Made by a program: the position numbers and the translations under genes. The notes under the pieces are model-generated. The model had not been told where the DNA came from. It ran no database searches and was given only the letters and a program-made list of their open reading frames with translations. A stretch of 64,000 nt of DNA, taken from positions 427,064 to 491,063 of the forward strand of contig JAOZIE010000023.1 in the NCBI GenBank assembly GCA_026014485.1. The letters run 5' to 3'. This DNA is from Candidatus Bathyarchaeota archaeon (GTDB lineage Archaea; Thermoproteota; Bathyarchaeia; Bathyarchaeales; Bathycorpusculaceae). Shown here piece after piece: positions 35,518-44,187 of this stretch (positions are counted from its first letter, which is position 1; each line of letters opens with the position of its first letter).

Positions 35518-37038
35518 GTGATCTCAGAGCATCTTGAAGGCGGTAATGTGCAGACCTGTAGAGACAAAAAAGTGACTATTCTGATTATCATTTATGTTTC
35601 AGCCTTAATAGTTTCGTCTTCACAACCCCTATCAGAATGGTTCCAGCAAGCACGCGCCGAAACATCAAGTGGCTTGCCCCGCGTCACCATTTTGCATCCA
35701 ACCGAAGGGGAAGTCTTTAGAAACTGCCCGATATTTTTCGAGTTCAATATCGAACCTCCAACAGACCCCCAACTCGGTGAACACATAATAAATACAATCA
35801 CATACAGAATAGACGAAGTCGACCGCTATGTTGTATACCCCCAAAACAGCAGTCCCACGCCTCTACGAACGTATCATGGCAGCTGCGATTTGGTAGGCCT
35901 AGAACGTGGTATACATACAGTTCGGGTCATAGCATCTTACCTAGGAAATGGACCTTATGTTGAGGGGTCCTCCCCGTTTGTTAGTTTCACAATCGCAGAT
36001 CACATCCCCGATGGCACTGGGATTTCTTTGGTTGTGGTAGCCAAAACCGGGGGGTCAATAACCGTTCAATCCCCCGCAATTAACAATGGCAAGGAAGTAA
36101 CAGTGGCTTCAGGGCAAGAACAGAGTTGGAACGTCCACCAAGGAGCCTCTGCAACACTCAAAGCCGTGGACATTGCACCCTACCTTGTATTTGCAGGATG
36201 GGCTGGTCCGATTTACTGGCCCGATAATTACGCGAATCCAGTCAAAATCACCGTTGATTCGACAAAAAAGATTACAGGATTTTTTCTTGGCGATGGTGCC
36301 CCAAATGGGTTGGGAGTCAAATTGCAGTCCCTTAAAACTGGACAAGACAGCCTCACCGTTGTTTTTGCGGTCGAGACCTCCCGCGCACCATATACGATTA
36401 TGAGTAGCATATACGGTATCAAACTTTACGTAGATGGTATGCCTCTTGAAGGAATAGTGTGGACAGAAACTAAGCTTGACCCTGGTCACATTCACCAGTT
36501 TACTTCAGATATACCCTTTGATCTGTTGCCCACAGGCAACCATAGCTTCTTTGTTCTGGCAAAAACTGCTTTCCACACACCAAACCCTCATCCTGTGGAC
36601 CCAGGTTCTCCATCCGATGGATCGGGAGTCTCAGACATCAAATACTTCACAATTAAACCCCCAGTTTCTCCAACTCCAACAGAACCCCTCATGTCCCCAT
36701 CAAGCCAATCTCCTTCATCTACTCCATCAGAAACCCTTATGCCCCCATCTAGTCCATCTCCTTCACCTGCTCCAACTTTAAAGCCTACACAAAGTCCATC
36801 CCAGACGCCCACTCCGACCCCAATAACCACCGCGTCTCCGTCTCTGGCAGTCGAACCCACGGTTTCTACAACACCACTACCGCCGTCTATATCTTCGCCT
36901 TCTGTTTCTCTCTTGCCTGCTGCGTCTTCAAATGTGCCCTTTATGTCCCAAACTACCTTGGTCATTATTGTAGTGTTGTCTGCATTTTTAATGACCGCCG
37001 TCGTTGCGGTTACAATCATAGAGCGCCGAAGGCGATAG
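35518..37038 (+). CDS. Secreted surface protein with Ser/Thr/Pro stalk and C-terminal membrane anchor
   Basis: The 506-residue protein has a hydrophobic N-terminal segment (VTILIIIYVSALIVSSS, about 19-35) and a first domain (50-165) that looks like an Ig-like or Ca-beta fold (VTILHPTEGEVFRNCPIFFEF). A second domain (about 170-270) carries GGSITVQSPAINNGKEVTVAS and FAGWAGPIYWPDN, similar to repeat domains of archaeal surface proteins. The third domain ends near 380. A Pro/Ser/Thr stalk (about 381-470) leads to a membrane helix (about 480-500) and RRRR. GTG 35518 is used here; GTG 35548 with GGCGG upstream is also possible. The palindromic operators upstream suggest co-regulation with the 9-kb operon. 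Confidence 0.75.
   Translation: MISEHLEGGNVQTCRDKKVTILIIIYVSALIVSSSQPLSEWFQQARAETSSGLPRVTILHPTEGEVFRNCPIFFEFNIEPPTDPQLGEHIINTITYRIDEVDRYVVYPQNSSPTPLRTYHGSCDLVGLERGIHTVRVIASYLGNGPYVEGSSPFVSFTIADHIPDGTGISLVVVAKTGGSITVQSPAINNGKEVTVASGQEQSWNVHQGASATLKAVDIAPYLVFAGWAGPIYWPDNYANPVKITVDSTKKITGFFLGDGAPNGLGVKLQSLKTGQDSLTVVFAVETSRAPYTIMSSIYGIKLYVDGMPLEGIVWTETKLDPGHIHQFTSDIPFDLLPTGNHSFFVLAKTAFHTPNPHPVDPGSPSDGSGVSDIKYFTIKPPVSPTPTEPLMSPSSQSPSSTPSETLMPPSSPSPSPAPTLKPTQSPSQTPTPTPITTASPSLAVEPTVSTTPLPPSISSPSVSLLPAASSNVPFMSQTTLVIIVVLSAFLMTAVVAVTIIERRRR
36673..36768 (+). repeat. 48-bp tandem repeat encoding the Ser/Thr/Pro stalk
   Basis: Two adjacent 48-bp units encode PTEPLMSPSSQSPSST and PSETLMPPSSPSPSPA. The similarity holds at DNA level, consistent with recent duplication of a stalk segment. 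Confidence 0.6.
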
Positions 37039-37140
37039 AAATAGGGGATGTAGCGTACGCTAAGTGTGCGCTGGACAAAGGGAATCAATTAACACTTCAA
37101 AGTAACCAAAAAAGAAATAAATGAAGAAACGACTTGCCCT

Positions 37141-37198
37141 AACGGCGGGTAAGTGGGCCTCCACCCGTTCCGCCGCAAAGAAACCCCGGTGTCGGAGG
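37141..37198 (+). promoter_or_regulatory. Structured leader with possible Shine-Dalgarno pseudoknot before queC-queT
   Basis: A TATA-like AAAGAAATAAATG near 37110-37122 would start transcription close to 37140. The RNA can fold as CGGCGG (outer arm from about 37143) with CCGCCG (about 37170-37175), and GTGG with CCAC inside. The apical CCUCC (37158-37162) is complementary to the Shine-Dalgarno GGAGG (37194-37198), so loop and ribosome binding site could pair in an alternative fold. The downstream genes make and import 7-deazaguanine precursors. It does not match the preQ1 riboswitch classes I know. Confidence 0.5.
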
Positions 37199-37208
37199 AA
37201 AATTTGAC

Positions 37209-37889
37209 TTGAAACCAAATGTTACTGTAAACGATATCCAAAACAAGAAATGTGTTGTTGTCCTCAGCGGAGGACCAGACTCAGCTGTTGTGGCTTATTG
37301 GGCAAAGAATCAGGGCTACACTGTACACTGTTTATCTTTTAAGTATGGACAAATTGCGGAAAAAGAAACACGGCAAGCTGCCCTCATAGCCCAAAAGCTG
37401 GGTGCCCCCATAAAAATAATCGACGTAACCAGCCTAAAAGAAATCTTTTTGGGGGTTACTTCGCTGTGTGACCGCAACATCGCCTTAACCTCAGAGTTCA
37501 CTCAACCCATCGTGGTGCCCTTCCGAAACGCCATCTTCCTAAGCATCGCCGTATCCTACGCCGCAGCAATATGTGCAGAAACCATATTCTATGGAGCGCA
37601 CGGCTCTGACGCCGCAAACTATCCTGACTGCCGCGAAGAATTCTACAAATCCATGGCGCAGACTGCACGGCTGGGTACAGAAACAAAACTCGACATCAAA
37701 GCACCCTTCAGTGGCGTGCCCAAATCTGAGTTGCTCAAAATCGGCAAAGACCTAGGTGTCCCATTTGAGCTTACGTGGTCCTGCTACCTCGACGGCGAAA
37801 AGCACTGCGGCGTATGCGAGTCCTGTGTAAATCGAAAGGCAGCGTTCAAGCAAGCGGGTATAGTTGACCCAACCAAATACGACAGGTGA
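37209..37889 (+). CDS. queC: 7-cyano-7-deazaguanine (preQ0) synthase QueC
   Basis: Converts 7-carboxy-7-deazaguanine to preQ0 with ATP and ammonia, for archaeosine at tRNA position 15. VVVLSGGPDSAVV (16-28) is the PP-loop that binds ATP. YGAHGSDAANYPDCREEF contains the conserved QueC core. The zinc site is C192-X7-C200-X2-C203-X2-C206. At 226 residues it is complete. The start is TTG 37209, 10 nt after GGAGG. It is followed by a QueT-type transporter gene 7 bp downstream. The structured leader at 37141-37198 suggests translational control by a pathway metabolite. Confidence 0.93.
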   Translation: MKPNVTVNDIQNKKCVVVLSGGPDSAVVAYWAKNQGYTVHCLSFKYGQIAEKETRQAALIAQKLGAPIKIIDVTSLKEIFLGVTSLCDRNIALTSEFTQPIVVPFRNAIFLSIAVSYAAAICAETIFYGAHGSDAANYPDCREEFYKSMAQTARLGTETKLDIKAPFSGVPKSELLKIGKDLGVPFELTWSCYLDGEKHCGVCESCVNRKAAFKQAGIVDPTKYDR

Positions 37890-37896
37890 AGCGGTG

Positions 37897-38397
37897 ATGA
37901 ACAGACGAAGGTTTAGTGCAAAAACGTTGGCTTTGGCTGTAGTTTACGCTGGTTTGTATGCTGTGTTAACTGTTATGCTTGCTCCCCTTAGCTATCTTGC
38001 TGTGCAGGTGCGTGTATCTGATGCGTTGGTCGCGTTGATTCCCCTTTTAGGCTGGGGAGGCATTCTTGGGCACACGGTAGGCGTCTTCATAGCCAACCTT
38101 TTCAGCACCGCAGGAGGGGTCGACTTGCTAAACACCATCCCCAGCTTCGCGATGGCAGTCGTAGTCTGGAAACTGCGAAACCGAAGCGTCATCGCAGGCA
38201 CCCTACTTTACTCGGTTGTCTTGGGTGCAACGGTGGGCGTGATGCTAAGCTACCTGTATGGGTTCCCCCAGCTAGAAACCATCCTATACGTGTTCGTCGG
38301 CATCGCAATTTCAGCAACCGTCATCGGCTACCCCCTCTACAAAGCCATCAAAAAAATAGCCATCCACCTACGCTGGATAACCCCCGAAAAAACATAA
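37897..38397 (+). CDS. queT: QueT-family transporter (ECF substrate-binding component)
   Basis: The 166-residue protein has about five to six membrane helices. LALAVVYAGLYAVLTVMLAPLSYLAVQVRVSDALVALIPLLGWGGILGHTVGVFIANLFS is the hallmark region of QueT proteins (PF06177), the S components of energy-coupling-factor transporters for queuosine precursors. In an archaeon the likely cargo is preQ0 or a related deazapurine. ATG 37897 is chosen because GGTGAAGCGGTG lies directly upstream; a start at 37864 would overlap queC. Synthesis (queC) and uptake (queT) sit in one operon behind a structured leader. No ECF ATPase or T subunit is in the window. Confidence 0.85.
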   Translation: MNRRRFSAKTLALAVVYAGLYAVLTVMLAPLSYLAVQVRVSDALVALIPLLGWGGILGHTVGVFIANLFSTAGGVDLLNTIPSFAMAVVVWKLRNRSVIAGTLLYSVVLGATVGVMLSYLYGFPQLETILYVFVGIAISATVIGYPLYKAIKKIAIHLRWITPEKT

Positions 38398-38436
38398 CCC
38401 CCCTTCTTTCTTTTTGGGTATGTTTATTTTTTGAGG

Positions 38437-41124
38437 TTACGCCAAAAATCTTTCGAGCTTGGTTAAGCCGATGATTTCGTCAAAGCTCAGTCCCAGTGCG
38501 TCCAGTACTTGGTCGAAGGTGCTGTGGAGGTATGCTATGTATTTGTCTACGTCTACTTCGTTGCGGGAGGCGAGTTCCACGGGTTTTACGTGTGGTGGGC
38601 GGATGGTTTTTACGAAGCTTATGAGGTCGCCTGCCTTGATTTCCACGCCGCTTGTCTGCAGTACCAGTGCGGCTTTCACGTGCTGCGGGGTCGTTTTTGT
38701 GTAGTGCGCTAAATCATCCCCAAGGACCACGTTGAATGCCAGTTGGTTCATGTCTTGCCATTCGCGGCGTTTGAGTGTCATGTAGCGGGTGCGGACGATG
38801 TCGGCTATGTCTTTTTTGGCTTTCTCGAAGTCTGCGGGGTTCTTCACCTGTGCGAGACGCTCCTTCATCTGGTTGAATGCGTCTTTGATGAAGATGGGTA
38901 TGTGCTTCTTTTTGCCCGTTAACCCCTTCACGTCCACGCTGCCATCCTCCAGTACGCCCAAGTAGTTCTTTTTGCGGCTGCTGAAAACGGCGTAGCGGTA
39001 GGTTTTCTCCATGTCTATGCCCATCTTGAGCTCGTGCTCGGTGAAGTGGATTACCTCGGCGATTTGCTCTTTGGTGGGGTTCTTGAGGAAAACGCTGTCG
39101 GTGTCGCCGTAGAGCACCTGAACGCCGACGGCTTTGGCGTGGCTAAGTATCTGGTTGATGCTGTGTCTACCGATGGCGGCGGTGGCCTCCGCAACAGGTG
39201 GGCAGTAGAGGTCAAAGCTTTCTGCGCCGAAGACGCCGTAGCTGGCGTTCAAGATGACTTTGAGGGCGCCCTGCGCGACTTTGTACCAGTTCTGCTGCTC
39301 CTGCGGCAGCGACTTGTCTTTGGCGCGGTTTTTGTACCATGAAACCCTCAGGTCCCGCAGCGACCCGATGAGCAGGCTCTCCAACGCGCGTTCTTTGGTG
39401 CAGACCCAGTGCGGCGTGTTGGGGACGAGGTTGCTTTTGCATTCAGGGTGTGGGCACCGGATAGACTGGTAGCCGAGGTTCCACACTTTGATGATGCTGG
39501 GGTACAGGCTGGGGAAGTCCATGACTGCCACGTTAAAGTGCACGCCTGGCACGGGCTCAACCACTATGGCGCCCTGATACTTTTTGCCTTTAATCACGGC
39601 GGTAGTGGATGTTTTGCCCTTCTCAGCAAGGATATCCTCTGAGTTGGGGATGAGCATGTGTCTGTGGCGGTGCTCTCGGTGCATGAAGTTCCGAATCCAC
39701 CGTGAGACGCCTTGGCGGCTGACGTCCTCCATGGGCATGCTGCTTATCCGCGTCAGAACCAGAATCAGCTTCATGGCAAGCTCGTCTTCAAAGCTGGTTA
39801 GCTTATAGGTGATTTCGCTGTCGCGCAGGCAGTATGCCGCCAGCTCCGTGTAGGTTAACTCGCCGATGGTTTTTTCGTTTTTTATTTTTTCCATCCCGAG
39901 GACGCCTTTGCCGACGTCGTTGAGGGTGACGTCTCGGTAGCGGTTGTTGAAGGCGTAGATTTGGACGGCGCGGTTGAAGAAGAACTTGTAGAGGTCGATG
40001 TGTATGCCGTACCGTAGGAGGCATACGCGTCTGCCGATGTCGATGGGGATGTCGCGTCTGTCGATGCCTAGGTTGCTGGCGCGGTGAACCATGTACCGCA
40101 GGTCAAAGTCGTCACCGTTAAACGTCAATATGAACGGGTAATCCCATAGGATGTCAAAAACCGCCCTGAGCAGCGCCTCCTCAGTTTCGTAGTACTCTAT
40201 CTGCGAGTCAGGCGGCATGGGGCAGTTGCCTTCGTGGACGCCTGGACGCTTGAGAACCAGCACTTTTTTCTCATCGTCGGAGCTGTAGAGGCTGCAGCAG
40301 ACCACGGGGTAGACTGCTTCTCGGGAGTCAGGTACCCTTGTGGAAAGCGGCGCGTAGACTTCGATGTCTATGGCTGCCCTGCGAAACTTGGGTGCGGGGT
40401 ACTCGATGAGCCTTGCCCACTCCTCCACATACTCCAATTCCTCGTCGGTGGCGTCTTTGAAGAGCCCCTTGAGGTTGGCGATTGTTTTTTCAGCTTCCTC
40501 AAAAACGCATGGGACCAAGCTGCCGTTTTTGACTTCGTAAATCATGCCGGGCAGGTAACGGGTGTCGTAGATGTAGCTTTGGTAATACTTTATTTTTGCT
40601 TCCCAAACCTTAGGCTCCATGGGGGCGTCTTTGGGGTAGTCTTCGGGGATGATGTCGCGTATGCTGCCTTGAGGTTTGCCTCCGACGGCGAGGGGGTCGT
40701 CGGTTACGATTTTGGTAACTGTGATTTTTTTGTCGGCGAGGGGGTCGCAGACCTCTAAGATTTCGCTGTGGTTGTAGCCTTGGTGGTTAACAACCCGTTC
40801 CATCTTCTCCAAGTCAGGCAGCGAAAGATTGGTCAGGCAGTACGGTTTATGCCCCGTGTTGTCATACCAGAAGTAGATGTCGCCTGACTGCGGCTCATAG
40901 AGCTTAACCACTGCTTTACGTTGCCGCCCATCGTAAGTTGCCGAAACAAAGTAGGATGCAGGCAGGTTTTCAGGAGCCAACGGCGGGTAAACGCGGCGTT
41001 TGCGCTGTTTTTTCTCCTGTGTCACCGTCGGCTGAGGCGGCAAAGCCTCTGCTGTTTTCTTGGTTTCTGGAGCGGCGGGTTTTTTAGGTTGTGGACTGAA
41101 GTCGAAGAGGCTTTTCTGGGGCAT
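38437..41124 (-). CDS. polB: Family B DNA polymerase with N-terminal PIP-like motif
   Basis: Replicative-type polymerase with 3'-5' exonuclease, 895 residues. AAIDIEVYAP is exonuclease motif I and FNGDDFDLRYM motif II. DFPSLYPSIIKVWN is polymerase motif A, VILNASYGVFG motif B and YGDTDSVF motif C. A cysteine set (CPHPEC...WVCTKE) follows motif A, as in some archaeal PolB. The N-terminus, QKSLFDF (residues 3-9), fits the Qxx(L/I)xx(F/Y) PCNA-interaction box, unusual in being N-terminal, and is followed by a disordered Pro/Lys linker (10-50). A TATA box ACCTTATAG lies at about 41146-41154 on the minus strand. Confidence 0.94.
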   Translation of the reverse strand: MPQKSLFDFSPQPKKPAAPETKKTAEALPPQPTVTQEKKQRKRRVYPPLAPENLPASYFVSATYDGRQRKAVVKLYEPQSGDIYFWYDNTGHKPYCLTNLSLPDLEKMERVVNHQGYNHSEILEVCDPLADKKITVTKIVTDDPLAVGGKPQGSIRDIIPEDYPKDAPMEPKVWEAKIKYYQSYIYDTRYLPGMIYEVKNGSLVPCVFEEAEKTIANLKGLFKDATDEELEYVEEWARLIEYPAPKFRRAAIDIEVYAPLSTRVPDSREAVYPVVCCSLYSSDDEKKVLVLKRPGVHEGNCPMPPDSQIEYYETEEALLRAVFDILWDYPFILTFNGDDFDLRYMVHRASNLGIDRRDIPIDIGRRVCLLRYGIHIDLYKFFFNRAVQIYAFNNRYRDVTLNDVGKGVLGMEKIKNEKTIGELTYTELAAYCLRDSEITYKLTSFEDELAMKLILVLTRISSMPMEDVSRQGVSRWIRNFMHREHRHRHMLIPNSEDILAEKGKTSTTAVIKGKKYQGAIVVEPVPGVHFNVAVMDFPSLYPSIIKVWNLGYQSIRCPHPECKSNLVPNTPHWVCTKERALESLLIGSLRDLRVSWYKNRAKDKSLPQEQQNWYKVAQGALKVILNASYGVFGAESFDLYCPPVAEATAAIGRHSINQILSHAKAVGVQVLYGDTDSVFLKNPTKEQIAEVIHFTEHELKMGIDMEKTYRYAVFSSRKKNYLGVLEDGSVDVKGLTGKKKHIPIFIKDAFNQMKERLAQVKNPADFEKAKKDIADIVRTRYMTLKRREWQDMNQLAFNVVLGDDLAHYTKTTPQHVKAALVLQTSGVEIKAGDLISFVKTIRPPHVKPVELASRNEVDVDKYIAYLHSTFDQVLDALGLSFDEIIGLTKLERFLA

Positions 41125-41348
41125 CCTGATTCTTAACCTTGCTACTTCTATAAGGTGTGTGCCCTATAATCTTTTAGCGGCATGGCATCCCGTTTTTTCT
41201 TTCTGGGTGTCTGTTGTGTTTCCTGATTTTTGGTGGCTTTATGGCGGTTTTTGCGGGGGATATATAAAAAATATCTGTCATTATAGCTAATTTCTTCCGC
41301 TATATTCTATGTCGAGAACTTATAAGATGTTTTTTCGCCGACTCTGAG

Positions 41349-41375
41349 TTGACCGAGTCTTTTGATTTTGGTCAA
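41349..41375 (+). promoter_or_regulatory. Inverted repeat upstream of alkaline phosphatase
   Basis: TTGACC and GGTCAA (15 bp between) lie just after the expected transcription start set by a TATA-like ACTTATAAG near 41318-41326. It could be an operator or an RNA hairpin in the leader. The arms share the TTGAC core with the surface-protein operators, but orientation and spacing differ. Confidence 0.35.
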
Positions 41376-41399
41376 ACCACGAAATGGGGAAAAACTGAT

Positions 41400-43100
41400 A
41401 TGGAAAATAAACGGACAATTGTAATTGTTGCCTTGCTGGTTGCTGTACTTTCAGTTTCTGCACTTATTTTTCCAGCATTTTCAGCAACAACCCAAAACTC
41501 AACTGACCAATCCATAAAAAACGTTATTGTGTTGGTTCCCGACGGCTGTTCTTTGGGTACTCAGACTGTAGCGCGTTGGTATAAAGGCTCAGCATTGAAT
41601 GTTGACGGGATAATGACGGGGTCGGTTTCCACCTACATGACTGATTCTGTAATCACGGATTCTGCGCCTGCCGCTACCGCGTTTGCAACTGGGCACAAAT
41701 CAAGTGACAAATTCATCAGCGTAGGACCTAAGACAAGTGATTTGCTGACTGGGTTCACTTCTGATGTTGGAGCTTACGTGCCTTTAGCTACGGTACTGGA
41801 GGCAGCTAAACTTGACGGTAAATCCACTGGGTTGATTGCTACGAGCACTATAAGCCATGCAACTCCCGCTGCGTATGCAGCCCACAACTACAACCGAGGC
41901 GACGAAAATGACATCATCGAGCAGATGGTCTACAACGAGGTCGATGTGGTTTTCGGAGGCGGCGCCAGCAAACTGTTTCCCGCAAGCACAACCTACACTA
42001 CCAGCTTTGGAGCAACATGGACAGGTACCCGCACTGACGGAGAAAACATGTATCAGGCACTTCTCGAACGCGGATACAAATTCGTTGACAGCAAAGACAC
42101 CATGCAATCCCTCATCAACGGGAAAGCTTGGGGCATGTTCGCTTCCAGCGCAATGCAGCCTGACATAGACCGCGCAGAATTTGCTCCAACTGAGCCTTCT
42201 CTTGCTGAGATGACTGCACAAGCGATTAAACTGTTATCTACCAACAAGGATGGCTTCTTTTTGATGGTTGAAGGCAGCCAAGTGGACTGGGCTAACCACG
42301 CTAACGACCCGATTTACTCGGCGACTGACTTCTTGGCTTTTGACGATGCAGTCGGTGTAGCTCTTAACTTTGCTCTTCAAGACCAACACACGCTTGTCAT
42401 GGCGTTCCCAGACCACAACACAGGCGGATTAACCATCGGAAGCTACTACCAAGACTCCAACGCTATAGGTCACGGATACACTGCTTTGACTGTTGAAGAT
42501 GTTGTGAACCCGCTGAAGGGTATGAAAATTACTTCTCAGGGTTTAGCTGCGAAGCTCCACGGAGTCACTGACAACAGTGCAATAAAGGCGGCGTTTGAGC
42601 AATGGTGGGGACTCAGCATAACCGACGCTGACATTGACGCTATGAATCTTGCCGACTACTATTCGATTTCAGAATACATATGCAACACCTACACCGCTTT
42701 TGGCTGGACTACTCATGGGCACGACGGTTCTGATGTTCCTCTGTGGGCGTACTCTTCTGACGGCAACGCGCCTGTAGGACACTTCGACAACACGGAGCTT
42801 GCCTATGTAGCTGCTGACGCTTTGAACTTGGATTTGAGTGCCGCGCAGGAGCAGTTGTACGTGAAAGTATCTGATGTGTTCCCAGCGTCTCAATGGCAAA
42901 TCAACATGGGCGACCAGCAGAATCCTGTGCTGCAAATCAACTATAACGGCAAAATCGCGCAGATGCCTGCAAGCAAAGATGTCATGACAGTGTACGGAAC
43001 CACAGTGCAGACCTACACGCTTGAAGGACTGGTTGTTTACTCTTCCCAGATAAACGAGTTCTTCATACCCCAAGAAGCCGTTACCCTGCTGCTGAACTAA
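41400..43100 (+). CDS. phoA: Secreted alkaline phosphatase (PhoA family)
   Basis: Extracellular phosphomonoesterase, 566 residues. The signal peptide is IVIVALLVAVLSVSALIFPAFSA (about 7-29). VLVPDGCSLGTQ begins the catalytic domain with a metal-binding aspartate. VITDSAPAATAFATGHKSS contains the catalytic serine in the DSA motif. FLMVEGSQVDWANHAND supplies E and D/H metal ligands and AFPDHNTGG the next set; TTHGHDGSDVPLWA holds the last histidine. All metal sites look intact. ATG 41400 is preferred to 41349, because the frame upstream overlaps the likely transcription start. It suggests phosphate scavenging outside the cell. Confidence 0.92.
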   Translation: MENKRTIVIVALLVAVLSVSALIFPAFSATTQNSTDQSIKNVIVLVPDGCSLGTQTVARWYKGSALNVDGIMTGSVSTYMTDSVITDSAPAATAFATGHKSSDKFISVGPKTSDLLTGFTSDVGAYVPLATVLEAAKLDGKSTGLIATSTISHATPAAYAAHNYNRGDENDIIEQMVYNEVDVVFGGGASKLFPASTTYTTSFGATWTGTRTDGENMYQALLERGYKFVDSKDTMQSLINGKAWGMFASSAMQPDIDRAEFAPTEPSLAEMTAQAIKLLSTNKDGFFLMVEGSQVDWANHANDPIYSATDFLAFDDAVGVALNFALQDQHTLVMAFPDHNTGGLTIGSYYQDSNAIGHGYTALTVEDVVNPLKGMKITSQGLAAKLHGVTDNSAIKAAFEQWWGLSITDADIDAMNLADYYSISEYICNTYTAFGWTTHGHDGSDVPLWAYSSDGNAPVGHFDNTELAYVAADALNLDLSAAQEQLYVKVSDVFPASQWQINMGDQQNPVLQINYNGKIAQMPASKDVMTVYGTTVQTYTLEGLVVYSSQINEFFIPQEAVTLLLN

Positions 43101-43112
43101 ACAACTCTCCCT

Positions 43113-43136
43113 CGTTTTCTTTTTTTTGTTAAAAAA
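43113..43136. terminator. Bidirectional T-rich terminator between phosphatase and SDR genes
   Basis: An eight-T run (43120-43127) serves the plus-strand phosphatase gene and an A6 run (43131-43136, T6 on the minus strand) serves the convergent SDR gene. Oligo-T without a strong hairpin is typical for archaeal termination. Confidence 0.5.
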
Positions 43137-43159
43137 CGTTTGATTTTTATCGGAGCCTG

Positions 43160-43972
43160 TTATGCAGAGAGGAATCCGCCGTCAACCGCAACAAGGGTTC
43201 CGTGCACATAACTTGACAGGTCGCACGCTAGAACCAGAGCCATGCGCGCTATTTCGTCGGGGTCTCCGAGTCTGCCCAGAGGTAGTCTCTGTCTGTATTC
43301 CAGCCCTGACTGGATAATGCCTACGTTAAGTTTGAGGATTTCTTTGGCGATGTTTTTAGTCCCGGGAGTTAAGACGCCGCCTGGCACTAAGGCGTTTATT
43401 CGGAATCCTTGTCTGCCATACTCTGCAGCCAGCGCCCTTGTCAACGTTATGACGCCGACTTTGCTTAAGCCATAGGGCACTAAGTCTTCTTTGAACGGCA
43501 TTACTGCCTCAACAGAAGCTATGTTGATTATTACGCCTCCCTTTTTTCTGCAGGTTTTAATCATGTTTTGGCACATCCACAAAACCGAGTTCAGGTTTAT
43601 GTCCATCACTTTCTTCAAGAACGCCTCGTCCAGTGCCAAAAATTTTTTCATAGGATAAATCCCTGCGTTGTTGACTAAAACATCGGGTTCTTTCCCCTTC
43701 AGTTCTGCCCATAGCTGCTCTATCTCGGGTTTGCTGCTGAGGTCAACATTAAACGTGTCTATCTTCACGTTATATCCTGAAAGCTTGCCGCAGCACGCCT
43801 CCAGTTTCTCCTTATCCACGTCAACAAGTTGCAAATCTGCACCTGCTTCCGCAAATCTGCATGCAATTGCCTTGCCGATACCTGAAGCTGCTCCCGTAGT
43901 CAGCGCTGTTTTTCCCGATAACGAAATCAGTTTAGCTAACGGTGTTTGTTCTTTTCCTTGACTTCTGGACAT
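43160..43972 (-). CDS. Short-chain dehydrogenase/reductase (classical SDR)
   Basis: The NAD(P)-dependent oxidoreductase of 270 residues has TGAASGIG (27-34, TGxxxGxG cofactor loop), VLVNNAGIYP (NNAG), a catalytic serine in NIASVEAV, and YGLSK (the YxxxK active site). PGGVLTPG near the C-terminus and a final VDGGFLSA are normal for classical SDRs that act on sugars, steroids or acyl carriers. LQLVDVDKEK with Asp after the second strand suggests NAD preference. Substrate unknown. It faces a TATA-like element near 43986. Confidence 0.88.
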   Translation of the reverse strand: MSRSQGKEQTPLAKLISLSGKTALTTGAASGIGKAIACRFAEAGADLQLVDVDKEKLEACCGKLSGYNVKIDTFNVDLSSKPEIEQLWAELKGKEPDVLVNNAGIYPMKKFLALDEAFLKKVMDINLNSVLWMCQNMIKTCRKKGGVIINIASVEAVMPFKEDLVPYGLSKVGVITLTRALAAEYGRQGFRINALVPGGVLTPGTKNIAKEILKLNVGIIQSGLEYRQRLPLGRLGDPDEIARMALVLACDLSSYVHGTLVAVDGGFLSA

Positions 43973-44187
43973 TACATAAACCTGCTTTTTATGCTGAAAG
44001 CAATACCTCCGGGGTGCTGCCGTGAAAAGTTATGAGTAGCCTTGCAGAATAGCTTTCTACCGAGCATACTCGGCTTTCAAAAAGCTTTTCCTTGGCTTTA
44101 TCTGTCTTGCAAGAGTCTGCTGCGCAAAAATGGTTCTGTTCGTGTCATATTCTTATTAGGCGCACCACGTTTTCTAGCCCGTGTGCA

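Noticed and set aside
36588..37088. 166-codon minus-strand frame rich in Gly/Asp/Val
   Set aside because: It is the antisense shadow of the Ser/Thr/Pro stalk of the surface protein.
37141..37198. Known preQ1 riboswitch class
   Set aside because: Aptamer consensus elements that I know for preQ1 classes are not present, so only a new candidate leader is proposed.
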